DNA from: Thermobifida cellulosilytica TB100
GTDB lineage: Bacteria; Actinomycetota; Actinomycetes; Streptosporangiales; Streptosporangiaceae
Length of the DNA: 64,000 nucleotides
NCBI RefSeq assembly: GCF_001517975.1
Contig: NZ_KQ950181.1
Span: 128,052 to 192,051 of the forward strand
Direction of reading: 5' to 3'
How positions within the stretch are numbered: the first letter of the stretch is position 1; each line of letters starts with the position of its first letter. The position numbers and the translations under genes were made by a program. Positions 15,892 to 24,944 of this stretch are shown one piece after another. The notes under the pieces were generated by a model. That model worked only from the letters and a program-made list of their open reading frames with translations. It searched no databases and had not been told where the DNA came from.

Positions 15892-18465
15892 ATGACCAAC
15901 CGCTCTCGTTCCTTCAACGTGCCTGACAAGCCTTCGCTCGATGGTATCGAGGCGAAATGGGTAGACGTCTGGGACGAGTCCGGCGTCTATCACTTCGACC
16001 GCTCCAAGAGCCGCGAAGAGATCTTCTCGATCGACACCCCGCCGCCCACCGTGTCCGGTTCGCTGCACATCGGACACGTCTTCTCCTACACCCACACCGA
16101 CACCGTCGCCCGGTTCCAGCGGATGAACGGCAAGGCCGTGTTCTACCCGATGGGCTGGGACGACAACGGGCTGCCCACCGAGCGGCGCGTGCAGAACTAC
16201 TACGGTGTGCGCTGCGACCCGTCGATTCCCTACGACCCGGACTTCACCCCGCCTGCCAAGCCCGACCCCAAGAAGCAGATCCCGATCTCCCGGCAGAACT
16301 TCATCGAGCTGTGCGAGCGGCTCACCGTTGAGGACGAGAAGGTCTTCGAGTCCATCTGGCGTCGGCTCGGGCTCAGCGTGGACTGGCGCTACACCTACGC
16401 CACCATCGACGACAACTCCCGCGCCACGGCCCAGCGGGCCTTCCTGCGCAACCTGGCGCGGGGCGAGGCGTACATGGCGGAGGCCCCCACGCTGTGGGAC
16501 GTCACCTTCCGCACCGCGGTGGCCCAGGCCGAACTGGAGGACCGAGAGCGGCCCGGCGCCTACCACACGATCACCTTCCACCGCGACGGTGCGGAGCCGG
16601 TGCGCATCGCCACCACCCGCCCCGAACTGCTGCCCGCCTGCGTGGCCCTGGTCGCCCACCCCGACGACGAGCGCTACCAGGCCCTGTTCGGCACCACCGT
16701 GCGCACCCCGGTCTTCGGGGTGGAGGTCCCGGTCGTGGCGCACCGCCTGGCCGACCCCGAGAAGGGCACCGGCATCGCCATGATCTGCACCTTCGGTGAC
16801 GTCACCGACGTCACCTGGTGGCGGGAGCTGCAACTGCCCACCCGGCCGATCATCGGCTGGGACGGCCGGATCGTCGCCGACCCGCCCGAGGGGCTGGACT
16901 CCCCGGCCGGGCGCGAAGCGTACGCCAAGCTGGCCGGGGCCACCGTGCACACCGCGCGCGAGCGGGTGGTCGAGATGCTGCGCGCCTCCGGCGACCTGAT
17001 CGGGGAGCCGCAGCCGATCACCCACCCGGTGAAGTTCTTCGAGAAGGGCGACAAGCCCCTGGAGATCGTCACCACCCGCCAGTGGTACATCCGCAACGGC
17101 GGCCGCGACGCCGAGGTGCGCGACGGGCTGCTGGAGCGCGGCCGGGAGCTGATCTGGCACCCCGAGCACATGTGCAGCCGCTTCGAGCACTGGGTCGGCG
17201 GCCTCAACGGCGACTGGCTGATCAGCCGCCAGCGGTTCTTCGGCGTGCCGTTCCCCGTCTGGTACCCGCTGGACGACGAGGGCAACCCGATCTACGACGC
17301 GCCCATCCTGCCCGACGAGTCGCAGCTTCCGGTCGACCCCAGCTCCGAGGCGCCCAAGGGCTACACCGAGGAGCAGCGCGGCAAGCCCGGAGGCTTCATC
17401 GGCGACCCCGACGTCATGGACACCTGGGCCACCTCCTCGCTGACGCCGCAGATCGCCGGCGGCTGGGAGCGCGACCCCGACCTGTTCGAGCGGGTCTTCC
17501 CGATGGACCTGCGTCCCCAGGGCCAGGACATCATCCGCACCTGGCTGTTCTCCACCGTGGTCCGCTCGCACTTCGAGCACGGCACGCTGCCCTGGAGCAC
17601 CGCGGCCATCTCCGGTTGGATCCTCGACCCCGACCGCAAGAAGATGTCCAAGTCCAAGGGCAACGTGGTCACGCCCATCGCCATGCTGGAGAAGTACAGC
17701 TCCGACGCGGTCCGCTACTGGGCGGCCAGCGGCCGGCTGGGCACCGACACCGCGCTGGACGAGGGTCAGATGAAGGTCGGCCGCCGCCTGGCCATCAAGA
17801 TCCTCAACGCCAGCAAGTTCGCGCTGTCGGTGGCCGGGGAGGACACCCCCGTCGACCCGGCGGCCGTCACCGAGCCGCTGGACCGGTCGATGCTGGCGGT
17901 CCTGGCCGACGTCGTCGCGGACGCCACCGCGGCCTTCCAGGGCTACGACCACACGCGGGCCCTGGAGCGCACCGAGCGGTTCTTCTGGGACCTGTGCGAC
18001 GACTACCTGGAGCTGGTCAAGGCCCGCGCCTACGACGCCGACTCCCGCGAGGGCGCCTCGGCCCGCTCCGCGCTGCTCATCGCGCTGTCGGTGCTGCACC
18101 GCCTCTTCGCCCCCTTCCTGCCCTTCGTCACCGAGGAGGTCTGGTCGTGGTGGCAGGAGGGCTCGGTGCACGCGGCCTCCTGGCCGTCGGTGGAGGAGTT
18201 CCGCAGCGCCGCCGCGGCGGGCGACCCCGCCGTCCTGGCCGCCACGGCCGAGGTGCTGCGCAGCGTCCGCAAGGCCAAGTCCGAGGCGAAGCTGTCCATG
18301 CGCGCCGAGGTCGACCGGGTCGTCGTCCGCGGCAAGCAGGCCGAGCAGGCGGGCCTGTGCCGGGACGACCTCGCCGCGGCGGGCCGGGTCGCCGAACTGA
18401 CCTTCGAGAGCAGCGACGACACCGAACTGCGGGTGGACGTCACGCTGCCCCAGGCCGAGGGGTGA
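15892..18465 (+). CDS. valS: Valine--tRNA ligase
   Basis: The product is 857 residues, class I aminoacyl-tRNA synthetase. The signature VSGSLHIGHVFSYTH carries HIGH at 59-62, and RKKMSKSKGNVVTP carries KMSKS near residue 583. The editing (CP1) domain includes the TTRPE motif (ATTRPELLPACVAL). DDNGLPTERRVQ and the C-terminal tRNA-binding helices match ValS rather than IleS or LeuS. No long coiled-coil C-terminal arm is present, as in the shorter ValS forms of Actinobacteria. The ATG start gives the usual N-terminus. Confidence 0.95.
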   Translation: MTNRSRSFNVPDKPSLDGIEAKWVDVWDESGVYHFDRSKSREEIFSIDTPPPTVSGSLHIGHVFSYTHTDTVARFQRMNGKAVFYPMGWDDNGLPTERRVQNYYGVRCDPSIPYDPDFTPPAKPDPKKQIPISRQNFIELCERLTVEDEKVFESIWRRLGLSVDWRYTYATIDDNSRATAQRAFLRNLARGEAYMAEAPTLWDVTFRTAVAQAELEDRERPGAYHTITFHRDGAEPVRIATTRPELLPACVALVAHPDDERYQALFGTTVRTPVFGVEVPVVAHRLADPEKGTGIAMICTFGDVTDVTWWRELQLPTRPIIGWDGRIVADPPEGLDSPAGREAYAKLAGATVHTARERVVEMLRASGDLIGEPQPITHPVKFFEKGDKPLEIVTTRQWYIRNGGRDAEVRDGLLERGRELIWHPEHMCSRFEHWVGGLNGDWLISRQRFFGVPFPVWYPLDDEGNPIYDAPILPDESQLPVDPSSEAPKGYTEEQRGKPGGFIGDPDVMDTWATSSLTPQIAGGWERDPDLFERVFPMDLRPQGQDIIRTWLFSTVVRSHFEHGTLPWSTAAISGWILDPDRKKMSKSKGNVVTPIAMLEKYSSDAVRYWAASGRLGTDTALDEGQMKVGRRLAIKILNASKFALSVAGEDTPVDPAAVTEPLDRSMLAVLADVVADATAAFQGYDHTRALERTERFFWDLCDDYLELVKARAYDADSREGASARSALLIALSVLHRLFAPFLPFVTEEVWSWWQEGSVHAASWPSVEEFRSAAAAGDPAVLAATAEVLRSVRKAKSEAKLSMRAEVDRVVVRGKQAEQAGLCRDDLAAAGRVAELTFESSDDTELRVDVTLPQAEG

Positions 18466-18482
18466 CTCCCCGTCACCGGTTC

Positions 18483-18509
18483 GGGTGCCTCGCGTTACGC
18501 GAGGCACCC
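18483..18509 (+). terminator. Terminator between valS and dut
   Basis: Near-continuous palindrome GGGTGCCTCGCGT/ACGCGAGGCACCC (arms 18483-18495 and 18497-18509). A realistic fold is a 12-bp stem with a 3-base loop. It sits 18 bases after the valS stop. Confidence 0.8.
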
Positions 18510-18534
18510 GCGTCGCAGGGTAGGCTCGGCCGTT

Positions 18535-19020
18535 GTGAGTGACGTTTCCCCCGCCTCCGGTACGGTGCGGGTCGAGATCCGGCGGCTCGACCCCGACCTT
18601 CCACTGCCCCGCTACGCCCATCCGGGCGACGCGGGCGCCGACCTGGTCACCGCCGAAGACGTCGTGCTGGCCCCGGGGGAGCGCGCGACCGTGCGCACCG
18701 GGGTGGCCATCGCCCTGCCCGACGGGTACGCGGCGTTCATCCACCCGCGGTCCGGACTGGCCGCGCGTTTCGGGTTGACCGTGGTGAACGCGCCCGGGAC
18801 GGTGGACGCCGGATACCGGGGCGAGATCATGGTGCCGCTGCTCAACACGGACCCCGTCACGCCGGTGAAGCTGACCCGCGGGGACCGCATCGCCCAGATG
18901 GTGGTCCAGCGGGTGGAGCGCGCGCTCTTCGTCGAGGTGGACGAGCTCGGCGACTCGGCGCGGGGCGCCGGCGGGTTCGGTTCCACCGGCGGGCACGCCG
19001 CACTGCCGGAGCGGCGTTGA
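18535..19020 (+). CDS. dut: Deoxyuridine 5'-triphosphate nucleotidohydrolase (dUTPase)
   Basis: The product is 161 residues, the normal trimeric dUTPase length. The five motifs are present: [49 protein letters not shown] and the C-terminal [13 protein letters not shown]-loop-like motif that closes over the substrate. It hydrolyses dUTP to dUMP, preventing uracil in DNA. GTG start 26 bases after the valS terminator. It heads a row with DUF3710, the usual actinobacterial order. Confidence 0.95.
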   Translation: MSDVSPASGTVRVEIRRLDPDLPLPRYAHPGDAGADLVTAEDVVLAPGERATVRTGVAIALPDGYAAFIHPRSGLAARFGLTVVNAPGTVDAGYRGEIMVPLLNTDPVTPVKLTRGDRIAQMVVQRVERALFVEVDELGDSARGAGGFGSTGGHAALPERR

Positions 19021-19064
19021 CCGCCTCCGGGTGACTTCGGGACTCAAGGAAGAGGTGTTGCGGC

Positions 19065-19808
19065 GTGTTCGGACGCCGACGCAAGAAGAAGGCCAAGAGC
19101 CGCGTTGACGACATCCCCCCTGCCGTCGCGCCCCGGCACGCTCCGGTGACCGAGCCGACCAAGGAGGACGACCGGTACCGCGCCCGGGGACCGTGGGACG
19201 TCTCCGAGGAGGTGCCCGAGATGCCACGGGTGGACCTGGGCGCGCTGCGCGTCCCGGTCGGCCCCGGCATCGAGGTGCAGGTCAACGTCGCCAAGCAGCA
19301 GAACCAGAACCGGATCATCGGGGTGACGATCATCAACGGCAAGACCGCGATGCAGGTCCAGCCGTTCGCCGCCCCCAAGTCCACCGGGCTGTGGACGGAC
19401 ATCCGCAAGGAGGTCGTCGCCGAGATCGCCAGAACGGGCGGCAAGAGCGAGGAGTTCGACGGGACCTTCGGCCCCGAGGTGCGTGCCATCGTCCCGATGC
19501 CCGGCCGGACCAACGAGAAGGGCCAGCAGCTCGCCCAGCCGATGCGGTTCCTCGGCGTGGACGGCCCGCGCTGGTTCCTGCGCGCGGTGATCCGCGGCGA
19601 GGGCGCGGTCCGCCCCGAGGCCGCCGCCCGCATCGAGGAGATCTTCGCCGGGATCGTGGTGGTCCGCGGCTACCACCCGATCCCCCCGCGCGACCTGCTG
19701 GAGATCACCCTGCCCAAGCAGGGCAAGGCCGCGGTGGCCCAGGCCCTCCAGGCGGCCCAGCAGGCCGCGGCGCAGGCGCGGCCCCAGGCGCCGACCGCGG
19801 AGAAGTGA
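19065..19808 (+). CDS. DUF3710 protein
   Basis: The product is 247 residues beginning MFGRRRKKKAKSR, a strongly basic start. The body has the DUF3710 pattern: RYRARGPWDVSE, VQVNVAKQQNQNRIIGVTI, WTDIRKEVVAEI, RFLGVDGPRWFLRAVIRG and VVVRGYHPIPPRDLLEI. The tail is Ala/Gln-rich coiled-coil-like (AQALQAAQQAAAQA). Always next to dut in Actinobacteria; function unknown. GTG start with AAGAGG upstream. Confidence 0.9.
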   Translation: MFGRRRKKKAKSRVDDIPPAVAPRHAPVTEPTKEDDRYRARGPWDVSEEVPEMPRVDLGALRVPVGPGIEVQVNVAKQQNQNRIIGVTIINGKTAMQVQPFAAPKSTGLWTDIRKEVVAEIARTGGKSEEFDGTFGPEVRAIVPMPGRTNEKGQQLAQPMRFLGVDGPRWFLRAVIRGEGAVRPEAAARIEEIFAGIVVVRGYHPIPPRDLLEITLPKQGKAAVAQALQAAQQAAAQARPQAPTAEK

Positions 19809-19866
19809 TGCCGGGGCGGCGCAGCGCCGCACGGCCGCGGCGCGGATCCGCCGGGACAACGGGCAC

Positions 19867-20379
19867 GTGCTGATCCGACGCGAGAGCCCGGACGACGTCC
19901 CCGCGATCCGGGCGGTCACGGCCGCGGCCTTCGCCCGCCCCGGCGAGGGCGAGCCGTTCGAGGTGCGACTGGTCGAGGCGCTGCGGGCGCACGAGAGCTG
20001 GCTGCCGCCGCTGTCCAGGGTGGCCGTGGACGACGCCGGCGAGGTCGTCGGGCACGTACTGGCCACCCGGTGCACCGTCGACGGCGCACCCGTGCTGGGC
20101 CTGGGACCGTTGAGCGTGCGCCCCGACCGGCAGCGCGCGGGGATCGGGTCGGCGCTGGTGCACTCGCTGCTCGGCGCCGCCGACGCCCTGGACGAACCCC
20201 TGGTGGGCCTGCTGGGCGACCCCGCCTACTACCGCCGGTTCGGCTTCGTGCCCGCCGGGCGCCACGGGATCATCCCCCAGGTGCCCGAGTGGGCGCCCTA
20301 CTTCCAGGTGGTGGCGTTCACCGCGGACCCGCCGCGCGGGACGTTCCGCTACCCCGAGCCGTTCTTCGCCGAGGGGTGA
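19867..20379 (+). CDS. GNAT-family N-acetyltransferase (YhbS-like)
   Basis: The product is 170 residues. The GNAT acetyl-CoA site is seen as LGPLSVRPDRQRAGIGSALV (about residues 80-98). The C-terminal block LLGDPAYYRRFGFVPA is typical of the YhbS/COG3153 subgroup. The substrate is unknown. GTG start. Only 58 bases separate it from DUF3710, so co-transcription is likely; the 3' end converges on the serpin gene with an 11-base gap. Confidence 0.85.
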   Translation: MLIRRESPDDVPAIRAVTAAAFARPGEGEPFEVRLVEALRAHESWLPPLSRVAVDDAGEVVGHVLATRCTVDGAPVLGLGPLSVRPDRQRAGIGSALVHSLLGAADALDEPLVGLLGDPAYYRRFGFVPAGRHGIIPQVPEWAPYFQVVAFTADPPRGTFRYPEPFFAEG

Positions 20380-20390
20380 GGCGGCCCGTG

Positions 20391-21494
20391 TCAGCGTGCC
20401 GGACCGGGGTCCTGCGGGTCGGCGACCGAGCCGAGGAACAGGATCGCGCCGCGGCGGCGCACCACGACGCGGAAGGGCCGGTCCACGACGAAGGGGACCG
20501 GACGCACCGGGAACACCGCGGCGGCCAGCGCCATGACCGCGGTGGCCGCCGCCCCCTCGGCGCCCCGCTCGTCCACGCGCAGCCTGGCCTGGTGGACGAC
20601 GGCGTCCACGCGCAGCGGCACGGGAGAGACTCCGGACAGGTCGGCGGCGTCGGTGAACAGGGTGCGCACCCCCGAGGAGGCCAGGACCGGGACGAGCTCC
20701 CGGTGGCAGGCCAGGTCGAAGCGGGGCAGCGCCAGCTCCACCCGGACGGGCGAGGCGTCCCGGTACAGCGCGGTGAGCAGGGCCGCGTCCGGTTCCGCCG
20801 CGGGGGAGTCCTCGGGGGGAAGCAGCACGTCGACGTCGGTCTCGTCGTGCGCGTGCAGGGTCACCATCCGCCAGCCGTCCGCCCGGGCGTGGGGCATCAG
20901 GCCGGTGTGGTGCATCATCGCGGTCTTCTTCGCTCCGCCGGGGGAGTGGAAGGTGCGGTCGAAGGTGCGGGCGGGGTCGAACTCCGTGACCCAGCGGGCC
21001 CGCACCCACAGCGCGTTGACCAGGATCGACAGCAGGTCGGGGGTGACGCTTCCCGGAGCAAGCAGGTCGCGGATCATGTTCCGGGTGGTGGCGGCGACGT
21101 CGGCGTTGACCGCGGCGCGCACCCCCTCGGGGTCGCCCGCGAAGTCCGCGGCCCGCACGTCGGAGTCGGGGCGGCGGCGCAGGTCCGCCGCGAAGGCGGA
21201 ACGGACGGGGACGTCCGGGCGCACCCACAGGACGGTGCGGGAGGCCAGGTCGGGGCTGTCGGCCGCGGCCCGGTCCAGGGCGGCGAGCGCGCCGTCCAGG
21301 TCGCCTCCCAGCAGCGCGGCGACCTCGGCGCGGGTGGCGCCCCGGGCGCCCGTGGCCAGCAGGCCCAGGGCGCAGGCCACCGAGTAGGGCGACCACACCG
21401 TCCCCGGGCCGGCGGCGGGGCCGGACGCGGTCAGTGCGGTGTGCAGGCGCAGCGCGAACGCCACGTGGTCGGAGTTGCGGAGAACTTCGGCCAT
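20391..21494 (-). CDS. Serpin (serine protease inhibitor family)
   Basis: The product is 367 residues, full serpin length, without a signal peptide, so intracellular unless exported otherwise. Family blocks: NSDHVAFALRLHTAL, TVWSPYSVACALGLLATGARG (helix B), ILVNALWVRARWVTEFDP, FHSPGGAKKTAMMHHTG, LPRFDL, and the hinge VDERGAEGAAATAV that marks an inhibitory-type mobile loop (small residues at P12-P9). The loop then reads MALAAAVFPVRPVPFVVDRPF, about 3 residues longer than in alpha-1-antitrypsin, so P1 cannot be fixed by counting. Thermopin of Thermobifida fusca is a well-studied bacterial serpin and this is a probable relative. RBS GGAGG 5 bases before the ATG. Confidence 0.92.
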   Translation of the reverse strand: MAEVLRNSDHVAFALRLHTALTASGPAAGPGTVWSPYSVACALGLLATGARGATRAEVAALLGGDLDGALAALDRAAADSPDLASRTVLWVRPDVPVRSAFAADLRRRPDSDVRAADFAGDPEGVRAAVNADVAATTRNMIRDLLAPGSVTPDLLSILVNALWVRARWVTEFDPARTFDRTFHSPGGAKKTAMMHHTGLMPHARADGWRMVTLHAHDETDVDVLLPPEDSPAAEPDAALLTALYRDASPVRVELALPRFDLACHRELVPVLASSGVRTLFTDAADLSGVSPVPLRVDAVVHQARLRVDERGAEGAAATAVMALAAAVFPVRPVPFVVDRPFRVVVRRRGAILFLGSVADPQDPGPAR

Positions 21495-21655
21495 CGGGCC
21501 TCCTCGTCCCGGACGGAGGGGTCTTCGCTGCGAGCCTAGTGCCCGAGGCGGTGTTGCGGCGCGTGACCGGGCGCGTGCGGACCGTGGGGGCACTACTCTT
21601 GGGGGAGTGGCCCGCGGGCCGCCGAGCAACGTATCCGCAGCGACAGCGTCCGGGA

Positions 21656-22408
21656 GTGACATTGACCGACCAGAGCCAGGCCCGGGTCTCCGAACACACC
21701 GTCGAGGAGGTCGTGCGCGGCCAGTTGGCCAAGGCCCTGGGCGGCAGACGCGGCATGGTCGAGACGGCGGTGCCCACGGTCGTCTTCACCTGCACCTACC
21801 TGCTCTGCACCAACTACGGCTGGCAGGCCGCCGGGCTGGACCCGCTGCGACTGGGACTGGTGCTGGGCGGGGCCGCGGCGGTGGCGCTGGCCGTGGTCCG
21901 GCTCGTGCAGCGCTCCTCGGTGCAGTACGTGGTCAACAGCCTGTTCGGGATCGCCATCGCCGCCGTCTTCGCGCTGCGCAGCGGGCAGGCCGAGGACGCC
22001 TTCCTGCCCGGCATCATCTACAACAGCGGCTACGCGCTCGTGCTGATCCTGTCGATCCTGGTGCGCTGGCCCGCGATCGGGCTGCTCATCGGCGCGGTCA
22101 CCGGCGATCCGACCGGCTGGCGCAGGGACCGGGCCGTGGTCCGCCTCAGCTCCAGGCTCACCTGGCTGCTGGTGCTGCCGTGCGTGGTGCGGGTGGCGGT
22201 GCAGTACCCGCTGTGGGCGGCGGGCATGGTCGGCTGGCTGGGGGCCGCCAAGATCCTCATGGGCTGGCCGCTCCAGGTCGCCGCGTTCGCCGCCATGGTG
22301 TGGCTGCTGGCGGTGGGGCGCACCCCCCTGGAGCAGCCCGTGGCGGACGCCGAGGAGGGCTCCGCGGAGGAGGACGCCGCGGCGGCGCAGGCGCACCCGC
22401 GGGGGTGA
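21656..22408 (+). CDS. DUF3159 integral membrane protein
   Basis: The product is 250 residues with five to six hydrophobic segments (for example AVPTVVFTCTYLLCTNYGW, LGLVLGGAAAVALAVVRLV, SLFGIAIAAVFALR, GYALVLILSILVRWPAIGLL). The motif VQYVVNSLFGIAIAAVFAL with VTGDPTGWRRD is the DUF3159 pattern. The C-terminus is acidic. In other Actinobacteria it is beside the TrkA/CeoBC pair, here separated by a two-gene flavoenzyme unit. GTG start at 21656; TTG at 21662 is an alternative. Function unknown. Confidence 0.85.
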   Translation: MTLTDQSQARVSEHTVEEVVRGQLAKALGGRRGMVETAVPTVVFTCTYLLCTNYGWQAAGLDPLRLGLVLGGAAAVALAVVRLVQRSSVQYVVNSLFGIAIAAVFALRSGQAEDAFLPGIIYNSGYALVLILSILVRWPAIGLLIGAVTGDPTGWRRDRAVVRLSSRLTWLLVLPCVVRVAVQYPLWAAGMVGWLGAAKILMGWPLQVAAFAAMVWLLAVGRTPLEQPVADAEEGSAEEDAAAAQAHPRG

Positions 22409-22445
22409 CCCCGCTCCGGGGCGGGCCGCCCGCGGGCGCGGCGGG

Positions 22446-23057
22446 TCACCGGTCCGGCAGCAGCTCCTCGAAGGGCGTGGGCGCCTCGTAGGGGTCGATC
22501 CGGCGCTTCGGGGCGCGGGCGGCGACCAGGGCGGCGAACTCCCCGGCGGCGCGGTCGATCCGCTCAGCGAGCACCCCCTCCCCGTCGTCGCCCCAGTCCT
22601 GGGAGGCGGCGTAGACCCCGGTCGGCGCCGCGAGGGCGCGCAGGTGGGCGAAGAGCGGCCGCAGGGCGTGGTCGAGGACCAGGGAGTGGCGCGGCGTGCC
22701 TCCGGTCGCTCCGAGCAGCACCGGCGTCCCGGCCAGCGCGTCGGGGTCCAGTACGTCGAAGAACGTCTTGAACAGGCCGCTGTAGGAGGCGGCGAAGACC
22801 GGGGTCACCGCGATCAGTCCGTCGCTGTCGGCCACACGCTCCAGCACCTCGTGCAGGCCCCCCGTGGGCACGCCGGTGAGCAGGGCGTTGGTCAGGTGGT
22901 GGGCGTGGTCGCGCAGCTCCACCACCAGGGTGTCGGCGGTGGTCCCCCGGGCCTCCAGGGAGCGCCGGGCCGCCTCGGCGAGCCGGTCGGCCAGCAGCCT
23001 GGTGGAGGAGGGGCGGCCCAGTCCGGCGGAGACCACGGTCAGCGTCCGTGCGGTCAT
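22446..23057 (-). CDS. NADPH-dependent FMN reductase (CE1759-type)
   Basis: The product is 203 residues with a flavodoxin-like fold: start LTVVSAGLGRPSSTRLLADRL (phosphate loop for FMN), TPVFAASYSGLFKTFFDVL (dimer/FMN segment), and LGATGGTPRHSLVLD. Its start overlaps the stop of the LLM gene by ATGA, so the two are made together. It probably supplies reduced FMN to the LLM monooxygenase/oxidoreductase encoded upstream; this pairing is known in Corynebacterium-type loci. Confidence 0.88.
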   Translation of the reverse strand: MTARTLTVVSAGLGRPSSTRLLADRLAEAARRSLEARGTTADTLVVELRDHAHHLTNALLTGVPTGGLHEVLERVADSDGLIAVTPVFAASYSGLFKTFFDVLDPDALAGTPVLLGATGGTPRHSLVLDHALRPLFAHLRALAAPTGVYAASQDWGDDGEGVLAERIDRAAGEFAALVAARAPKRRIDPYEAPTPFEELLPDR

Positions 23058-24157
23058 CGGCCCGCCTCCTCCTGTGCGGCCTTGCGCGCCGCTGCCGCGC
23101 GGAGGCTGGCGTGGGTGGGCGCGTCGGGCACGTGGGCGGGCTTGCGCGCGGCGAACTCCTTGCGCAGCACCGGGACGACCTCCTCGCCGAGGATGTCGAG
23201 CTGTTCCAGCACGGTCTTGAGCGGCAGGCCCGCGTGGTCCATGAGGAACAGTTGGCGCTGGTAGTCGCCGAAGTACTCGCGGAATTGCAGGGTCCGGTCG
23301 ATGACCTGCTGGGGGCTGCCCACGGTCAGCGGGGTCTGGGCCATGAACTCCTCCAGGGAGGGGCCGTGGCCGTAGACGGGCGCGTTGTCGAAGTAGGGGC
23401 GGAACTCCCGCACCGCGTCCTGGGAGCGGGCGCGCATGAACACCTGTCCGCCCAGGCCGACGATGGCCTGGTCGGCCGAGCCGTGGCCGTAGTGCTCGTA
23501 GCGGCGGCGGTACAGGTCGATGAGCCGTTGGAAGTGCTCTTTCGGCCAGAAGATGTTGTTGGCGAAGAAGCCGTCGCCGTAGTAGGCGGCCTGTTCGGCG
23601 ATCTCCGGGCTGCGGATGGAGCCGTGCCACACGAACGGCGGGATCCCGTCCAGGGGCCGCGGGGTGGAGGTGAAGGACTGCAACGGGGTGCGGAACTTGC
23701 CCTGCCAGTCCACCACGTCCTCGCGCCACAGGCGGTACAGCAGGTGGTAGTTCTCGATGGCCAGCGGGATGCCCTGGCGGATGTCCTTGCCGAACCAGGG
23801 GTAGACCGGTCCGGTGTTGCCGCGGCCCAGCATCAGGTCGACCCTGCCGTCGGCCAGGTGTTGCAGCATTGCGTAGTCCTCCGCGATCTTCACCGGGTCG
23901 TTGGTGGTGATCAGCGTGGTGGCGGTGGACAGGATGAGGCGTTCGGTGCGGGCGGCGATGTAGCCGAGCATGGTGGTGGGGGAGGAGGGCACGAACGGCG
24001 GGTTGTGGTGCTCCCCGGTGGCGAAGACGTCGAGGCCGACCTCCTCGGCCTTCAGCGCGATCGTGACCATGGCCTTGATCCGCTCGGCCTCGGTGGGGGT
24101 GCGCCCGGTGGTCGGGTCGGTGGTGACGTCCCCGACGCTGAAGATGCCGAACTGCAT
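23054..24157 (-). CDS. LLM-class flavin-dependent oxidoreductase (CE1758-type)
   Basis: The product is 367 residues of the bacterial luciferase-like fold. Motifs: MQFGIFSVGDVTTDPTTGRTP, EEVGLDVFATGEHHNPPFVPSSP, ERLILSTATTLITTNDPVKIAEDYAMLQHL with LGRGN, and TVGSPQQVIDRTLQF. It belongs to the FMN-linked two-component type, agreeing with the coupled FMN reductase gene downstream. Substrate unknown. The promoter region just upstream (24160-24230) is AT-rich, with a GAAATTTC palindrome. Confidence 0.88.
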   Translation of the reverse strand: MQFGIFSVGDVTTDPTTGRTPTEAERIKAMVTIALKAEEVGLDVFATGEHHNPPFVPSSPTTMLGYIAARTERLILSTATTLITTNDPVKIAEDYAMLQHLADGRVDLMLGRGNTGPVYPWFGKDIRQGIPLAIENYHLLYRLWREDVVDWQGKFRTPLQSFTSTPRPLDGIPPFVWHGSIRSPEIAEQAAYYGDGFFANNIFWPKEHFQRLIDLYRRRYEHYGHGSADQAIVGLGGQVFMRARSQDAVREFRPYFDNAPVYGHGPSLEEFMAQTPLTVGSPQQVIDRTLQFREYFGDYQRQLFLMDHAGLPLKTVLEQLDILGEEVVPVLRKEFAARKPAHVPDAPTHASLRAAAARKAAQEEAGR

Positions 24158-24263
24158 GGCCGCTCCTCACGATCTTCTTCAGGAAGAAATAGAAATTTCA
24201 ACTATCATGGCGAACCCCGGCCGTCGGTGAACTATTCCGCCCTCCGGGGAATCGGGCCGCGGC

Positions 24264-24944
24264 TCAAGCCGCGCCGCTGAGGACGGCGTGCAGGTCGTCG
24301 TCGCTGCGGGCGCTGCTGAGCAGGACCAGCACGTCCCCCGCGGTGAGCACGGTGTCCGGCAGCGGGGGGCGCGCCTGGCCCGCCTGCACCACGGCGACCA
24401 GCACCACCCCCTCGGGCAGCGCGGCGCTCAGCTCCCCGGCCCTGCGCCCCGCGAACGGCGACCCCTCGGTCAGCACCGACTCCAGCAGGTCGGCTCCGCC
24501 CAGCGAGGCTAGCGGCACCGCCTCACCGGAGCGGTCCAGCCCGACCTCCTCGTCGTCGTCCACCAGCGCCGCCAGCAGCCGCGGCGGGGACACCGCCACG
24601 TCCACCCCCCAGGCGTCGGTGAACAGCCACTCGTCGCGCGGGTCGTTGACCCGCGCGATCACGCGGCGCACCCCGAACTCCCGCTTGGCCAGCAGCGACA
24701 CCACCAAGTTGACCTTGTCGTCGGAGGTCGCGGCGATGACCGCGTCGAACTCGTCCAGCCGGGCGTTCTCCAACGAGCTGACCTCGCAGGCGTCGGCCAG
24801 CAGCCACTCGGCCTCGGTCAACGCGTGCACGTCGATGGCGCGCGCGTCGCGGTCGATGAGCAGCACCTCGTGCCCGCTGCTCAGCAGCTCGGCCGCGATG
24901 GACCGGCCCACCGCACCGGCTCCCGCGATCGCCACCCGCATCAC
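24264..24944 (-). CDS. ceoC: TrkA/RCK potassium channel or transporter regulatory subunit (second of pair)
   Basis: The product is 226 residues. RCK-N Rossmann domain: MRVAIAGAGAVGRSIAAEL (GxGxxG), acidic end of strand 2 LLIDRD, DAVIAATSDDKVNLVVSLLAKREFGVRRVIARVNDP. A TrkA-C domain follows (LTEGSPFAGRRAGELSAALPEGVVLVAVVQAG). It binds NAD(H) or nucleotides and gates K+ uptake. The start overlaps the stop of its paralogue by 4 bases. The cognate membrane transporter is not in the window. Confidence 0.88.
   Translation of the reverse strand: MMRVAIAGAGAVGRSIAAELLSSGHEVLLIDRDARAIDVHALTEAEWLLADACEVSSLENARLDEFDAVIAATSDDKVNLVVSLLAKREFGVRRVIARVNDPRDEWLFTDAWGVDVAVSPPRLLAALVDDDEEVGLDRSGEAVPLASLGGADLLESVLTEGSPFAGRRAGELSAALPEGVVLVAVVQAGQARPPLPDTVLTAGDVLVLLSSARSDDDLHAVLSGAA

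Noticed and set aside
15826..19227. A 1133-residue minus-strand open frame opposite valS and dut
   Set aside because: Low-complexity Gly/Val/Arg/His translation typical of antisense frames in high-G+C DNA; valS and dut on the plus strand explain the openness.
24183..24205. GAAATTTC palindrome before the LLM gene as an operator
   Set aside because: Only 8 bases are symmetric; this is common by chance in an AT-rich promoter.
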